From Pseudomonas sessilinigenes (lineage in GTDB: Bacteria; Pseudomonadota; Gammaproteobacteria; Pseudomonadales; Pseudomonadaceae): DNA of 64,000 nt. Location: contig NZ_CP027706.1 in the NCBI RefSeq assembly GCF_003850565.1, forward strand, positions 5,456,001 to 5,520,000, read 5' to 3'. Below are positions 18,376-27,587 of this stretch, in pieces (the stretch's first letter is position 1; every line of letters starts with the position of its first letter). The notes under the pieces were generated by a model that saw only the letters and a program-made list of their open reading frames with translations, was not told where the DNA came from and did not search any database. A program made the position numbers and the translations under genes.

Positions 18376-20040
18376 TCACGCGTTGACTGTTGCCGCCGCG
18401 GCCTCTTGAGCCTTGGCGATTTCCTGGTTGCGCAAGATAAAGCGCTGCAATTTGCCACTGGGGGTCTTGGGCAAGTCGCTGACAAACTCGATTTCCCTCG
18501 GGTAGGAATGGGCCGCCAGGCGCTTGCGCACATGCTGGCGCAGCTCCTCGGCCAATTCCGGAGTAGCGCGGTACTGCTCGCTGAGCACCACGAAGGCCTT
18601 GACCAGCTCGGTACGCTCCGGATCGGGCTTGCCCACCACCGCCGCCTCGATCACCGCCGGGTGCTCCACCAGGGCACTTTCCACGTCGAACGGACCGACC
18701 CGGTAGCCGGAGGTGGTAATCACGTCGTCGCTGCGCCCGACGAAGCTGATGCTGCCGTCCTGGTTCAACTCCACGGTATCGCCGCTCAGGTAGTAATCAC
18801 CAACGAAGGCCTTGGTCGGTGCCCCGGCGTAACCGGCGAACCAGCACATCGGCGATTGCCGACGGTCGATAGCCAGGATTCCCGGCTGGCCGACACCCAG
18901 CTCGCGATATTCCTCGTCGAGCACCACGATGCGATGGCCCGGCGAGGCGAAACCGGCGGTGCCGACATGCACCGGGTGCTCAAGGCCATGGTGGTTGCAC
19001 AGCACCATGCCCAGTTCGGTCTGGCCGTAGTGATCGTGGATCACCACCTCCAACTGCTCGGCAAACCAGCGGATGACCTCGGGGTTGAGCGGCTCGCCGG
19101 CGCTACTGACGATGCGCAGGCGGCCCTTGATCGAGCGGGCGAACTGATCGCCGCCGGCAATCAGCAAGCGGTAGGCGGTTGGCGACCCGGTGAGGTTGGT
19201 GATGCCGTATTTGTTGATCACCCGGCAAGTGCTTTCCAGGGTGAAGGGGCCATCGTAGAACGTGATCGGGTGACCCAGGCCCAACGGCCCGGTGACACCG
19301 AAGTAGATACCGTAGGCCCAGCCCGGATCGGCGACGTTCCAGAACGCGTCCTCGGGCCGCAGGTCCACGGCATCGCGGGTATAGCTCTGGAAGGCGACCA
19401 TGGCCTTGAGCGGCACTTGCAGCGCCTTGGACGGGCCGGTAGTGCCCGAGGTGAACATCAGCAGGAAGGGATCTTCGCCACTGAGCAGCACAGGTTCGCA
19501 ACGGGCCGGATACTGCTCCAGTTCGGCCCAGAAGCTGAAATCGCCCCGTACGATGCCCTGCCCCTTGGCACCCGCCACGGTGACTACCGTTGGGCACCCG
19601 GCAACCTCGGCGAGCTTGGGCCGGTTGATGGCGTCGGTGACCACCACCTTGGCAGCGGAACTGTTGACCCGGTGCTCGATGGCCTTGGGGCCGAAGGCCG
19701 TGAACAGGGGCTGGTACACCGCGCCGATGCGCCAGGTGGCCAGGACCGTGATCAATAACTCGACGTTGCGTGGCAAGAGGCCTGCGACCTTGTCGCCCTT
19801 GCCCACGCCCTGGGCCAGGAGGAAGTTGGCCAGGCGCCCGGCCTTGTCTTGCAGATCGGTGAAGGTGTAGCTGGCGCTGTTGCCGTCTCGCCCCTCCCAG
19901 AACAACGCGATGCGCCCAGGCAGAGCATGCCGGTCACAGCACTCGACACAAGCGTTGAGCGCCGACAGCGAGCCGGCCAGGGTGGCATCGACAGTGTGCT
20001 GGTAGTTGAAGTTTTCAGTGGCGGACAGGTAATCGCGCAT
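18376..20040 (-). CDS. AMP-forming acyl-CoA synthetase
   Basis: A 554-residue ANL-superfamily ligase. The phosphate loop is MFTSGTTGPSKAL, the aromatic/adenine motif is HDHYGQTELGM, the hinge region holds DGSISFVGRSDDVITTSGYR and the C-terminal catalytic lysine is in PKTPSGKLQR (about residue 530). It probably activates a short branched-chain acid for entry into the pathway encoded downstream. It is the first gene of the operon, 14 bp before the dehydrogenase; its promoter lies in the 120-bp gap after the AraC gene. Confidence 0.9.
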   Translation of the reverse strand: MRDYLSATENFNYQHTVDATLAGSLSALNACVECCDRHALPGRIALFWEGRDGNSASYTFTDLQDKAGRLANFLLAQGVGKGDKVAGLLPRNVELLITVLATWRIGAVYQPLFTAFGPKAIEHRVNSSAAKVVVTDAINRPKLAEVAGCPTVVTVAGAKGQGIVRGDFSFWAELEQYPARCEPVLLSGEDPFLLMFTSGTTGPSKALQVPLKAMVAFQSYTRDAVDLRPEDAFWNVADPGWAYGIYFGVTGPLGLGHPITFYDGPFTLESTCRVINKYGITNLTGSPTAYRLLIAGGDQFARSIKGRLRIVSSAGEPLNPEVIRWFAEQLEVVIHDHYGQTELGMVLCNHHGLEHPVHVGTAGFASPGHRIVVLDEEYRELGVGQPGILAIDRRQSPMCWFAGYAGAPTKAFVGDYYLSGDTVELNQDGSISFVGRSDDVITTSGYRVGPFDVESALVEHPAVIEAAVVGKPDPERTELVKAFVVLSEQYRATPELAEELRQHVRKRLAAHSYPREIEFVSDLPKTPSGKLQRFILRNQEIAKAQEAAAATVNA

Positions 20041-20160
20041 TGCCAGAAGCCCTCGTTGTTTTTATTGGGGAACCTCATGAAAATCAGTGAAATACTGGCG
20101 CCAGAGCCTTGGCCGGACAATGGTCAAAGCTGTCAACCTGCGTGACCGGTTTGGCCAAGA

Positions 20161-21177
20161 TCAGGCCGGGTCGTTGAGAATCAGGCTGCGATAGTGCCCG
20201 GGATTGAAGCCGGACCACTTGCGAAACGCCTTGTAGAACGAACTGGTATCGGCAAAGCCCAGGCGCTCGGCGATCTGCGCGAAGCTGATCTGCGGTTCCG
20301 CCAGCCAGACGATGGCCAGTTCCTTGCGCACGCTGTCCTTGAGCGCCTGGTAGCTCTGGCCCTCCTCGGCCAGGCGGCGGCGCAGGGTCGAGGCCGAAAT
20401 GCACAGGCTCTGGGCCAGGCTTTCGCTTTCCGGCCACTGCTCTGCCGGTAGCTGGCGCAACTGCTGCTTGATCCGGCTGGCCAGGCTCTGCGGATCGCGG
20501 TACTTGACCAGGATGTTGGCCGGGGCCTGGGCCAGGAACCGCTTGAGCTCCTCCTTGCTGCGCTTGATGGGCAGGTCCAGGCAGTCGGCGGCAATGATCA
20601 TCCGCGTGCGGGGTCGGTCAAAGCGCAGGTTGTCGGAGAACATCACCCGGTAGTCATCGCAGAACTCCGGCTGCGGGCAACGCAATTCGATGGCCAGGAT
20701 CGGAATCCGCCGCCCTGCCAGCCAGCACGCCACGCCGTGAACGATCATCCAGTAGGTGAAATAGGTAAACGCCCGGCGCGGATGCTGCTCGTCCTCGGCC
20801 AGGACGATTTCCGCCAGGCTTTGCTGGCGTACCAGTTGCGCGCCCAGGTGTTCGAGCATCAGTGAAAGAAACTCCAGCACCGAATCCAGGCCTTGAGCCA
20901 GGGTCGGCTGGGCCATGGCCGAACGACAGAGAAACGCCAGGCTGCCGGACTTGAGCTTGCGCGGGTCCATGCCGAAGAACTCATCGTCCAGGCGCCGTGC
21001 CAGCAAGCGCCAGAGTCGCGCATAGGCGTTGGCCGGAACCCTCCCCGTACCTAACTGCACGTCGAGCGGATCGATGCCGACCTTGTGCAGCACTTCTTCG
21101 GTGGCCACGCCAGGCGCGCAGCTTTGCAACAAGGCTTCGCGCACCAGTTGCAGGGAGATGGTGTCTTTTTCCGACAT
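20161..21177 (-). CDS. AraC-family regulator (OruR/ArgR-like N-terminal domain)
   Basis: A 338-residue AraC/XylS regulator. The N terminus is the long Arabinose_bd-like domain (LLQSCAPGVATEEVLHKVGI), and the C-terminal DNA-binding domain has two helix-turn-helices (CISASTLRRRLAEEGQSYQ and IAERLGFADTSSFYKAFRKWSG). I place the start at ATG 21175-21177; the frame stays open far upstream across the opposite-strand kinase, but that is base-composition shadow. It lies directly upstream of the isoleucine operon in the same orientation and is the obvious candidate controller. Confidence 0.85.
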   Translation of the reverse strand: MSEKDTISLQLVREALLQSCAPGVATEEVLHKVGIDPLDVQLGTGRVPANAYARLWRLLARRLDDEFFGMDPRKLKSGSLAFLCRSAMAQPTLAQGLDSVLEFLSLMLEHLGAQLVRQQSLAEIVLAEDEQHPRRAFTYFTYWMIVHGVACWLAGRRIPILAIELRCPQPEFCDDYRVMFSDNLRFDRPRTRMIIAADCLDLPIKRSKEELKRFLAQAPANILVKYRDPQSLASRIKQQLRQLPAEQWPESESLAQSLCISASTLRRRLAEEGQSYQALKDSVRKELAIVWLAEPQISFAQIAERLGFADTSSFYKAFRKWSGFNPGHYRSLILNDPA

Positions 21178-21426
21178 CGTTACCAACGGTTTCCGGGACA
21201 AAGGAGGAGCTACGACGGCCATCTTAGGCAGTGACCGGGAAAAAGCCAGTGGACCTTGGGCTGATGTACCTGGCCATTGCATGGACGGCAATGGCGGATC
21301 GAAAACATCGCGGCGATCGCCTGCCATCACCGATATCATGCATGACCCGGCGCCCCGAGCCCGGCCCCTGCCAACCGCTGCGTGAGCGCCATCGACAGCA
21401 TCTGGCCCCTTGAAGAGCGAATGACT

Positions 21427-22365
21427 ATGTATCTGGTATGCGGTGAAGCGCTGTTCGATGTTTTTAGCGTGGACGAAGCCGGTGCTCCGGCCAATAAAGT
21501 GGCGTTCCAGGCGATTGCCGGTGGCTCGCCGTTCAATGTGGCGGTAGGCCTGCGCCGCCTGGGCATCGATGTGGCCCTGCTCGCCGGACTGTCCCGGGAC
21601 TACCTGGGCCGGCGCTTGCGGCGGGTGCTGGAGGAGGAAGGCGTGGACACCCGCCACCTGCGCGAATTCACGGCCCCTACCACCCTGGCCATGGTGGCGG
21701 TGGGCAGCGATGGCTCGCCACACTACAGCTTTCGTGGCGAAGGCTGTGCCGACCGACAATTGCTGACAGAACATCTGCCGGAACTGGACGACCTGGTACG
21801 CGGGCTGCACGTGGGCTCGTTTGCCCTGGTGGTGCAACCGATCGCCGATACCCTGCTGGCCCTGGTGCGTCGCGAACGGGGGCGGCGTCTGATCAGCCTC
21901 GACCCCAATGTGCGACTCGGCCCGCAGCCGGATATCCAATTGTGGCGCCAACGCATCGATGAACTGGCCGGGCACGCCGACCTGATCAAGGTCAGCGATG
22001 AGGACCTGGAGCAGCTGTATCCCGGGCAGGCGCCCGAGACACTGATCCAGGGCTGGTTGCAAGGCAGTGCCAAGCTGGTGTTCCTGACCCGCGGCAGCCA
22101 GGGCGCGACGGTGTTCAGCCAGCACCACGGCCACTGGTCGGTCGCGACACCCCAAGTGCAGGTAGCCGACACCGTGGGCGCCGGCGATACCTTTCAGGCG
22201 GCGCTGATCGCCTGGTTGACCGAGCAGGGGCTGGACTCGCCCCTGAGTCTTGCGCAGCTGGGGCGCGAACAGATCGACGCCCTGCTGCGCTTCGCCGTCA
22301 ACGCCGCAGCGCTGACCTGCACCCGCACCGGGCCGGACCTGCCCTACCGGCATCAACTGGTGTAA
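21427..22365 (+). CDS. PfkB-family carbohydrate kinase (fructokinase-like)
   Basis: A 312-residue ribokinase/PfkB kinase. The first signature is AIAGGSPFNVAVGLRRLG, the sugar site includes LDPNVR, and the second signature DTVGAGDTFQAAL has the catalytic aspartate. It resembles fructokinases but the sugar is not proven. ATG 21427 is chosen because the conserved strand YLVCGEALFDVF starts there; ATG 21421 is two codons upstream. It stands alone, divergent from the AraC gene. Confidence 0.85.
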   Translation: MYLVCGEALFDVFSVDEAGAPANKVAFQAIAGGSPFNVAVGLRRLGIDVALLAGLSRDYLGRRLRRVLEEEGVDTRHLREFTAPTTLAMVAVGSDGSPHYSFRGEGCADRQLLTEHLPELDDLVRGLHVGSFALVVQPIADTLLALVRRERGRRLISLDPNVRLGPQPDIQLWRQRIDELAGHADLIKVSDEDLEQLYPGQAPETLIQGWLQGSAKLVFLTRGSQGATVFSQHHGHWSVATPQVQVADTVGAGDTFQAALIAWLTEQGLDSPLSLAQLGREQIDALLRFAVNAAALTCTRTGPDLPYRHQLV

Positions 22366-22372
22366 TGCGCCG

Positions 22373-22472
22373 TGTAGCCGCTGCCGCGGGCTGCTTGCGA
22401 CCGCGCAAGCGGGTCAAGACAAGGCCCTGCGGGCCTTCGCGCAGCCTCGCCACAGGCTCGACAGCGGCTACA
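22373..22472. repeat. 100-bp imperfect palindrome between convergent genes
   Basis: The ends are an 11-base inverted repeat, TGTAGCCGCTG (22373-22383) and CAGCGGCTACA (22462-22472). Between them lie further short inverted motifs (GGCCCTGCGGGCC and GCCTCGCCACAGGC). This is the structure of an extragenic Pseudomonas repeat lying between the kinase and the oppositely oriented porin. It could fold into a long cruciform-like hairpin that ends both transcripts. Confidence 0.6.
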
Positions 22473-22485
22473 GGGCAGCGCTGCG

Positions 22486-23787
22486 TCAGAAGATCGAGAA
22501 GTTGTAGCTGACGATCAGGCGGGTTTCGTCCATGTCGCGGGCGATCTTCTGGTAGTTGCTACGGTAGGTGGCGTTACGCAGGCGCAGGCTGACGTCCTTG
22601 AAGGCGCCGCTCTGCACCACGTACTTGAGTTCGCTGTCACGCTCCCATTCCCGACCTTCGCGCAGGCTGCCCGGGACCTTGATGTTGTCACCACTGACGT
22701 AGCGGGTCAGGAAGCTCAGGCCGTTGATGCCCACGGCCTTGAAGTCGTAGTCATAGCGCAGTTGCCAGGAACGCTCCTGGATCGCCGCGAAGTCGTTGAC
22801 CTGTACATAGTTCACCAGGTACGGGTTGCTGCCATCCAGGTACGGCATCGAGTTCTCGCCGTACATGCGCTGCCAACCGGCGCTGAACACGTGCCCACCC
22901 AGGCCGTAGCTGAGCATGGTGCTCAGGGCCCGGTGGTCGATGCTACCGGCACGGGCACTGCCGCTGTCGTCGCTCTTGATCAGGCGCAGGTCACCCTTGA
23001 GCACGCCAGGCCCCAAGGGCTGGTTGGCCAGCAAGCCGATGAAGTGCTGGCGGTAGATGTCCTCCAGCTCGGCGTAATGGTATTGGCCACTAAGGCGGTC
23101 GCTGAACTTGTAGTCCACGCCATAGTTATCGAAATGATCCGCCGTGGTGTTGCAGGCATAGCGCTTGTTCTTGCAGTGCACGCGGATGTCCTGGGAGTCC
23201 GTGGAATCCCGGGCGGTGTAGCGATTCAGGCGCGCCGCCGTCAGGGTCAGGTCCTTGACCTCCTTGGAGGTCAGCACCGCACCGTTGAACATGGTGGGCA
23301 GCAGGCGGCCATCGTTGTACTTGAGCAGCGGCAGGTCCGGCAGTTGCGCACCGTATTTGAATACGGTCTGCGATACCCGCACCTTGGCGGTCAAGCCCAG
23401 CTTGGCGTACTGGTCGGCCGAGCCCCGCGGGTCATGCCCGCTGGATGGCAGCAGGCCGCTGTTGCTGCGGTCCGGGCTGGAGTCGAGCTTGAGCCCGAGC
23501 ATGCCCAAGGCATCCAGGCCAAAACCTACGGTGCCTTCGGTATAGCCCGACTGCAGATTGAGAATGAAGCCCTGGGCGGATTCTTCACGCTTGGAGGCAC
23601 CCTGGGCATTGCTGGTATGGCCGTCACGAAAGTCCCGATTGAAATAGACCGTGCGCGATTCGAGCTTGGCGCTGCTGTCCTCGATAAAGCCGGCGCCAGT
23701 GGCCAACGGTGTAAAACCCGCGCACAGGACAGCGGCTCCGAGGCCCAGGAGCGGGCACGGATTGAGTAAAGGAAAAGGGGGACGCAT
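22486..23787 (-). CDS. OprD-family outer-membrane porin
   Basis: A 433-residue OprD/OccD porin. A signal peptide begins MRPPFPLLNPCPLLGLGAAVL, and the mature protein has FIEDSSAKLESRTVYFNRDFRDG, the family's N-terminal beta-strand, then alternating amphipathic strands and the C-terminal YNFSIF with a terminal phenylalanine, as outer-membrane proteins need. ATG 23785-23787 is preceded by GGAG at 7 bases. Family members take up basic amino acids or small carboxylates; the substrate cannot be read here. Confidence 0.9.
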   Translation of the reverse strand: MRPPFPLLNPCPLLGLGAAVLCAGFTPLATGAGFIEDSSAKLESRTVYFNRDFRDGHTSNAQGASKREESAQGFILNLQSGYTEGTVGFGLDALGMLGLKLDSSPDRSNSGLLPSSGHDPRGSADQYAKLGLTAKVRVSQTVFKYGAQLPDLPLLKYNDGRLLPTMFNGAVLTSKEVKDLTLTAARLNRYTARDSTDSQDIRVHCKNKRYACNTTADHFDNYGVDYKFSDRLSGQYHYAELEDIYRQHFIGLLANQPLGPGVLKGDLRLIKSDDSGSARAGSIDHRALSTMLSYGLGGHVFSAGWQRMYGENSMPYLDGSNPYLVNYVQVNDFAAIQERSWQLRYDYDFKAVGINGLSFLTRYVSGDNIKVPGSLREGREWERDSELKYVVQSGAFKDVSLRLRNATYRSNYQKIARDMDETRLIVSYNFSIF

Positions 23788-24391
23788 GAACAAGCTCCAG
23801 CAGAAAATCAGTGACGCGAGGCAGAAAAGACCCAGGAGAAATCCATCCGGCAAATTAAACATCACCGGTTGAATTGATTGAATCAATGAAGACCGGAAAT
23901 GATGGCAGATCGCCCGCCTTTGCCCTACCCGACTTTAGTCTGACTCCAGCGCTCACGTTCGACACCTCCAGCCAGCATCGAGCTGATCAATTCCGAGACT
24001 TTTTCACTGCCCTGGAAAGCGCCTCGAAAAACTGTCTCATCGCTCAGAAACACTCTCTAGATCGTTCTTTTTTGTAGGTTGGTAGCAAAGAAGCATCAAA
24101 CTTTTGTCGAAAATATCTACCGTTCGTCGGATTTTTAGCGAACCCAACAAACAAATACAAGTATTTGACGCTTTTCATTATGGCCATCATTAATAACTGT
24201 AAAGCTATGTTTTAAAAGGGTTTTATTTGTATCTAAAAAATAAATAGAGAGGCTGTGTCATTTATGTAACGCCAAAAAACGTCAATTAAACGTCTTTACC
24301 TTGTGGTAGTGTCAAAAAAAGAGCGCAATGAAGGCCATGTGCCATATGCGTTTTTTCAGGAGGTGAGCCACGCCCTCACCCAACACTCATC
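23788..24391. promoter_or_regulatory. Long AT-rich region upstream of exopolysaccharide operon
   Basis: Six hundred bases without a convincing gene. The part from 24060 to 24330 is strikingly A+T-rich. A possible promoter is TTGACG at 24165-24170 with ATTAAT 18 bases on (weak -10). A repeated AACGTC (in aacgtcaattaaacgtc, about 24277-24293) could be a regulator site. A region this long ahead of an EPS operon usually carries several control sites. Confidence 0.35.
24358..24380 (+). promoter_or_regulatory. Hairpin between SD and start codon of ugd gene
   Basis: A full Shine-Dalgarno AGGAGG (24358-24363) lies 28 bases before ATG 24392, too far for normal initiation. A 6-bp stem GGTGAG (24362-24367) / CTCACC (24375-24380) lies between them. 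Folding would bring AGGA to about 11 bases from the ATG while burying its last two G. This could be a translational switch or an RsmA/RsmE-type GGA site. Confidence 0.35.
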
Positions 24392-25762
24392 ATGGACGAG
24401 GTCGTTCCCTTGGAAGTCAGCGTTTTTGGTACTGGCTATGTTGGCCTGGTGCAAGCGGTTGCATTGGCCGATGTTGGGCATAACGTGGTGTGTGTCGATA
24501 TCGACAGCCACAAGATCGCCCAACTGCAGCGCGCCATTCCACCGATTCACGAACCGGGCCTGGCGGCCCTGATCGAAGAGAATCAGAAGGCCGGCCGCCT
24601 GCATTTCACCACTCAGCCCAGCGATGCCGTAGGCCATGGCCAGGTGATCTTCATCGCCGTGGGTACCCCCTCCAATGAAGATGGCTCGGCGGACCTCGAT
24701 CATGTCCTGGCCGTTGCACGAAACATCGCCTGCCTCATGTACAGCGACAAGACCCTGGTCATCAAGTCCACAGTGCCTGTGGGCACCGCGGACCTGGTGG
24801 TCGAGACCGTGGCCGAGCAACTGGCGGACCTGGGCAAGTCCGAGCTGCGGGTCCACGTGGTCTCCAACCCGGAGTTCCTCAAGGAAGGCTCGGCGGTCGC
24901 CGATTGCATGCGTCCGGACCGGATCATCATCGGTTGCGCCCATGAACTGCCTCGCCAGCAATTGAGCGAGCTCTACGCTCCGTTCAATCACAACCACGAC
25001 CGACTGATGTTCATGGATAACCGCAGTGCCGAGCTGGTCAAGTACGCGGCCAATGCCATGCTCGCCACCCGCATCAGCTTCATGAACGAGATGGCCAACC
25101 TGGCCGAGCGGCTGGGAGTGGATATCAACGCGGTACGCAAAGGCATCGGCGCCGACCCACGTATCGGCTATCACTTCATCTACCCGGGCGCCGGTTTTGG
25201 CGGCTCGTGCTTCCCCAAGGATCTGCGGGCACTGATCCACACCGCACAAAGCCATGGCCTGGAACCGCAGATGCTCAAGACCGTGCGCGACGTCAATGAG
25301 CAGCAGCGGCATGTGCTGTTTCGCAAGCTCAAGGCGCACCTGGGGGACAACCTCCAGGGCAAGGTCATCGCCCTGTGGGGCCTGGCATTCAAGCCCAACA
25401 CCGACGACATGCGCGAAGCCACCAGCCGCTACCTGATGGAAGCGCTGTGGGAAGCCGGGGCCAAGGTCCATGCCTATGACCCCGAGGCCATGACCGAGTG
25501 CCGGCGCCTGTATGGCTACCGCGATGACCTGCAACTGTGCGCGACCCGCGACGACACTTTGCAAGGCGCCGACGCGCTGGTGATCTGCACCGAGTGGAAA
25601 GCCTTTCGCGTGGTGGACTTCAAGCTGCTGCGCGAGAAGCTCAACGATCGCCTGATCGTCGATGGCCGCAATCTCTACAACCCGCAACAGGCAGCGGACG
25701 CTGGTCTGCACTACCTGAGCATCGGCCTGCCTTACCGCGTACCTGGGGCACTTTGCGCATGA
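24392..25762 (+). CDS. ugd: UDP-glucose 6-dehydrogenase
   Basis: A 456-residue UDP-glucose/GDP-mannose dehydrogenase making UDP-glucuronate. The NAD fold starts VSVFGTGYVGLVQAVALADVGH, the nucleophile cysteine is in GFGGSCFPKDLRAL, and the hinge helix (KYAANAMLATRISFMNE) follows the family pattern. It is the first gene of the exopolysaccharide operon and feeds the epimerase that overlaps it (ATGA). The Ugd/AlgD branch question is settled toward UDP-Glc by the epimerase partner, though only by inference. Confidence 0.9.
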   Translation: MDEVVPLEVSVFGTGYVGLVQAVALADVGHNVVCVDIDSHKIAQLQRAIPPIHEPGLAALIEENQKAGRLHFTTQPSDAVGHGQVIFIAVGTPSNEDGSADLDHVLAVARNIACLMYSDKTLVIKSTVPVGTADLVVETVAEQLADLGKSELRVHVVSNPEFLKEGSAVADCMRPDRIIIGCAHELPRQQLSELYAPFNHNHDRLMFMDNRSAELVKYAANAMLATRISFMNEMANLAERLGVDINAVRKGIGADPRIGYHFIYPGAGFGGSCFPKDLRALIHTAQSHGLEPQMLKTVRDVNEQQRHVLFRKLKAHLGDNLQGKVIALWGLAFKPNTDDMREATSRYLMEALWEAGAKVHAYDPEAMTECRRLYGYRDDLQLCATRDDTLQGADALVICTEWKAFRVVDFKLLREKLNDRLIVDGRNLYNPQQAADAGLHYLSIGLPYRVPGALCA

Positions 25763-26778
25763 ATATCCTGATTACCGGGGCCGCCGGGTTCATCGGCGCC
25801 CATACCGCACTGCGTTTGCTCAAGGATGGGCATCAGGTCACCGGACTGGATAATTTCAACGATTACTACGACCCCCAGCTCAAGCACGATCGGGTGCGCT
25901 GGGTGGAACAGCAAGTGGGGCATTTCCCGCTGCAACGCCTGGACCTGGCCGACAGCGAGGGCCTGGATCGGCTGTTCGCCGAGGTCCGCCCACAGGTGGT
26001 GATCAACCTCGCCGCCCAGGCCGGGGTGCGTTATTCCCTGGAGAATCCCAAGGCCTACCTGGACAGCAATCTGGGCGGTTTTCTCAACCTGCTGGAGATG
26101 TGCCGGCGCTACCCCGTGCAGCACCTGGTCTATGCCTCCTCCAGTTCGGTGTATGGGGCCAACCAGCAAACCCCATATCGGGTCAGCGACAACGTCGATC
26201 ACCCGCTCTCGCTGTACGCGGCCAGCAAGAAAGCCAACGAGCTGATGGCCCACAGCTACGCCCACCTGTTCGGCGTGCCGGCCACCGGCCTGCGCTTCTT
26301 CACCGTCTATGGCCCCTGGGGTCGACCGGACATGTCGCCGATTCTGTTCGCCGACGCGATCAGCCAGGGGCATCCGCTGAAACTGTTCAATTACGGCATG
26401 CACCAGCGCGACTTCACCTATATCGACGACATCGTCGAATCCCTGGTGCGCCTACTGGGCAAACCACCAGCCCGCGACCCGCTGTGGGACCGCGAGCAAC
26501 CGGACCCCTCCACCAGCATGGCCCCCTGGCGCCTGTTCAACATCGGCGGCCAGCGCCCCGTGCACCTTAAGGACTATGTGGCCGCCCTGGAGAAACTCCT
26601 TGGCCGCCAGGCCCAGGTCGAGTACCTGCCACTGCAACCGGGAGATGTGCTCAACACCTGCGCCGATGTCAGCGCCCTGGAGAACCTCACCGGCTTCGGG
26701 CCCCAGGTTCCCCTGGAAGACGGGCTCAGGGATTTCGTGCAGTGGTACCTGCGCTACTACCAAGGCCGGACGTCCTGA
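25759..26778 (+). CDS. UDP-glucuronate 4-epimerase-like NAD-dependent epimerase
   Basis: A 339-residue extended short-chain epimerase. The NAD motif is TGAAGFIGAHTALRLL; the active site has YASSSSVYGAN and SLYAASKKANE (Tyr-x-x-x-Lys). HQRDFTYIDDIVESLVRL is typical of the UDP-GlcA 4-epimerase branch, so the product would be UDP-galacturonate. It overlaps the ugd stop codon by 4 bp. Confidence 0.88.
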   Translation: MNILITGAAGFIGAHTALRLLKDGHQVTGLDNFNDYYDPQLKHDRVRWVEQQVGHFPLQRLDLADSEGLDRLFAEVRPQVVINLAAQAGVRYSLENPKAYLDSNLGGFLNLLEMCRRYPVQHLVYASSSSVYGANQQTPYRVSDNVDHPLSLYAASKKANELMAHSYAHLFGVPATGLRFFTVYGPWGRPDMSPILFADAISQGHPLKLFNYGMHQRDFTYIDDIVESLVRLLGKPPARDPLWDREQPDPSTSMAPWRLFNIGGQRPVHLKDYVAALEKLLGRQAQVEYLPLQPGDVLNTCADVSALENLTGFGPQVPLEDGLRDFVQWYLRYYQGRTS

Positions 26779-26818
26779 GCGGCCTGCGTGCCCTGAGCGT
26801 TCCCCCAACTCTTTTGCA

Positions 26819-27586
26819 ATGGAAATACTTCCGGTGGATATGGACAGACCCCTCTCATCGCCCGCAAGCGATGCGCCCACGCGCATCGATCGGCGCAACG
26901 ACCCGTTCCGACGCAAGGTCCAGGCTGCCATCGACCTGCAACACCATGGCTGGATCACTGGCCGCGATGGCGGCCGGCCCTGGACCTTGTCACGCAGCAA
27001 GCGACTGACCTCGGCAGTACTGGCAGCGCTGCTGCTGGTGGCACTGTCGCCGGTGCTTTTGGTGGTTGCCCTGACAATCAAGCTCACCAGCCCAGGGCCG
27101 GTGTTCTTCGTCCAGTTGCGTACGGGCTTTCGTGGCCGACGCTTCGGCATGTACAAGTTCCGCACCATGGTGGTCAACGCCGAGGCCCTCAAGGATTCGG
27201 TACGCCACCTGAACAAGCACGGCCCGGACTCGGTGGACTTCAAGATCGATCGCGATCCGCGGATTACCGGGATCGGCGGCTTCCTGCGTCGTACCAGCCT
27301 CGATGAACTACCGAACCTGATCAATGTGGTGCTTGGCCAGATGCGCATCGTCGGCCCACGCCCAACCTCGTTCCACGCCCAGACCTACAAGGAACACCAC
27401 CTGGGTCGCCTGAGCATCTACCCGGGCATCACCGGCCTGTGGCAGGTCTCCGGGCGCAGCGACGTGGATTTCGACGGCCGGGTGACCCTCGACATGACCT
27501 ACATCTTCCAGCAGAGCCCCTGGCTCGACCTGAAGATCCTGATCAAAACCCCTTTCAAGGTCCTCAATGGCCACGGAGCAAGTTGA
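26819..27586 (+). CDS. Initiating sugar (phosphoglycosyl) transferase
   Basis: A 255-residue bacterial sugar transferase that loads a sugar-phosphate onto undecaprenyl phosphate. After a variable 60-residue N terminus there is one membrane helix (SAVLAALLLVALSPVLLVVAL), then the catalytic core TSPGPVFFVQLRTGFRG, MYKFRTMVVNAE, SLDELPNLINVVLGQMRIVGPRP and YPGITGLWQVSGRS. It lacks the five-helix WbaP/WcaJ N-terminal part, so it is a short monotopic enzyme. ATG 26819 and ATG 26840 are both possible. Confidence 0.88.
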   Translation: MEILPVDMDRPLSSPASDAPTRIDRRNDPFRRKVQAAIDLQHHGWITGRDGGRPWTLSRSKRLTSAVLAALLLVALSPVLLVVALTIKLTSPGPVFFVQLRTGFRGRRFGMYKFRTMVVNAEALKDSVRHLNKHGPDSVDFKIDRDPRITGIGGFLRRTSLDELPNLINVVLGQMRIVGPRPTSFHAQTYKEHHLGRLSIYPGITGLWQVSGRSDVDFDGRVTLDMTYIFQQSPWLDLKILIKTPFKVLNGHGAS

Positions 27587-27587
27587 A

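Noticed and set aside
16337..18409. 690-codon open frame on the plus strand
   Set aside because: It lies antisense to the thiolase and short-chain dehydrogenase genes, whose motifs are clear. The translation is rich in H, Q, G, A and D without domains, typical of a high-GC shadow.
21178..22356. 393-codon upstream extension of the AraC gene
   Set aside because: It runs antisense through the PfkB kinase gene; the family N terminus begins at 21177.
23874..24077. 67-codon frame upstream of the EPS operon
   Set aside because: No ribosome site and no recognisable motifs; falls in the probable control region.
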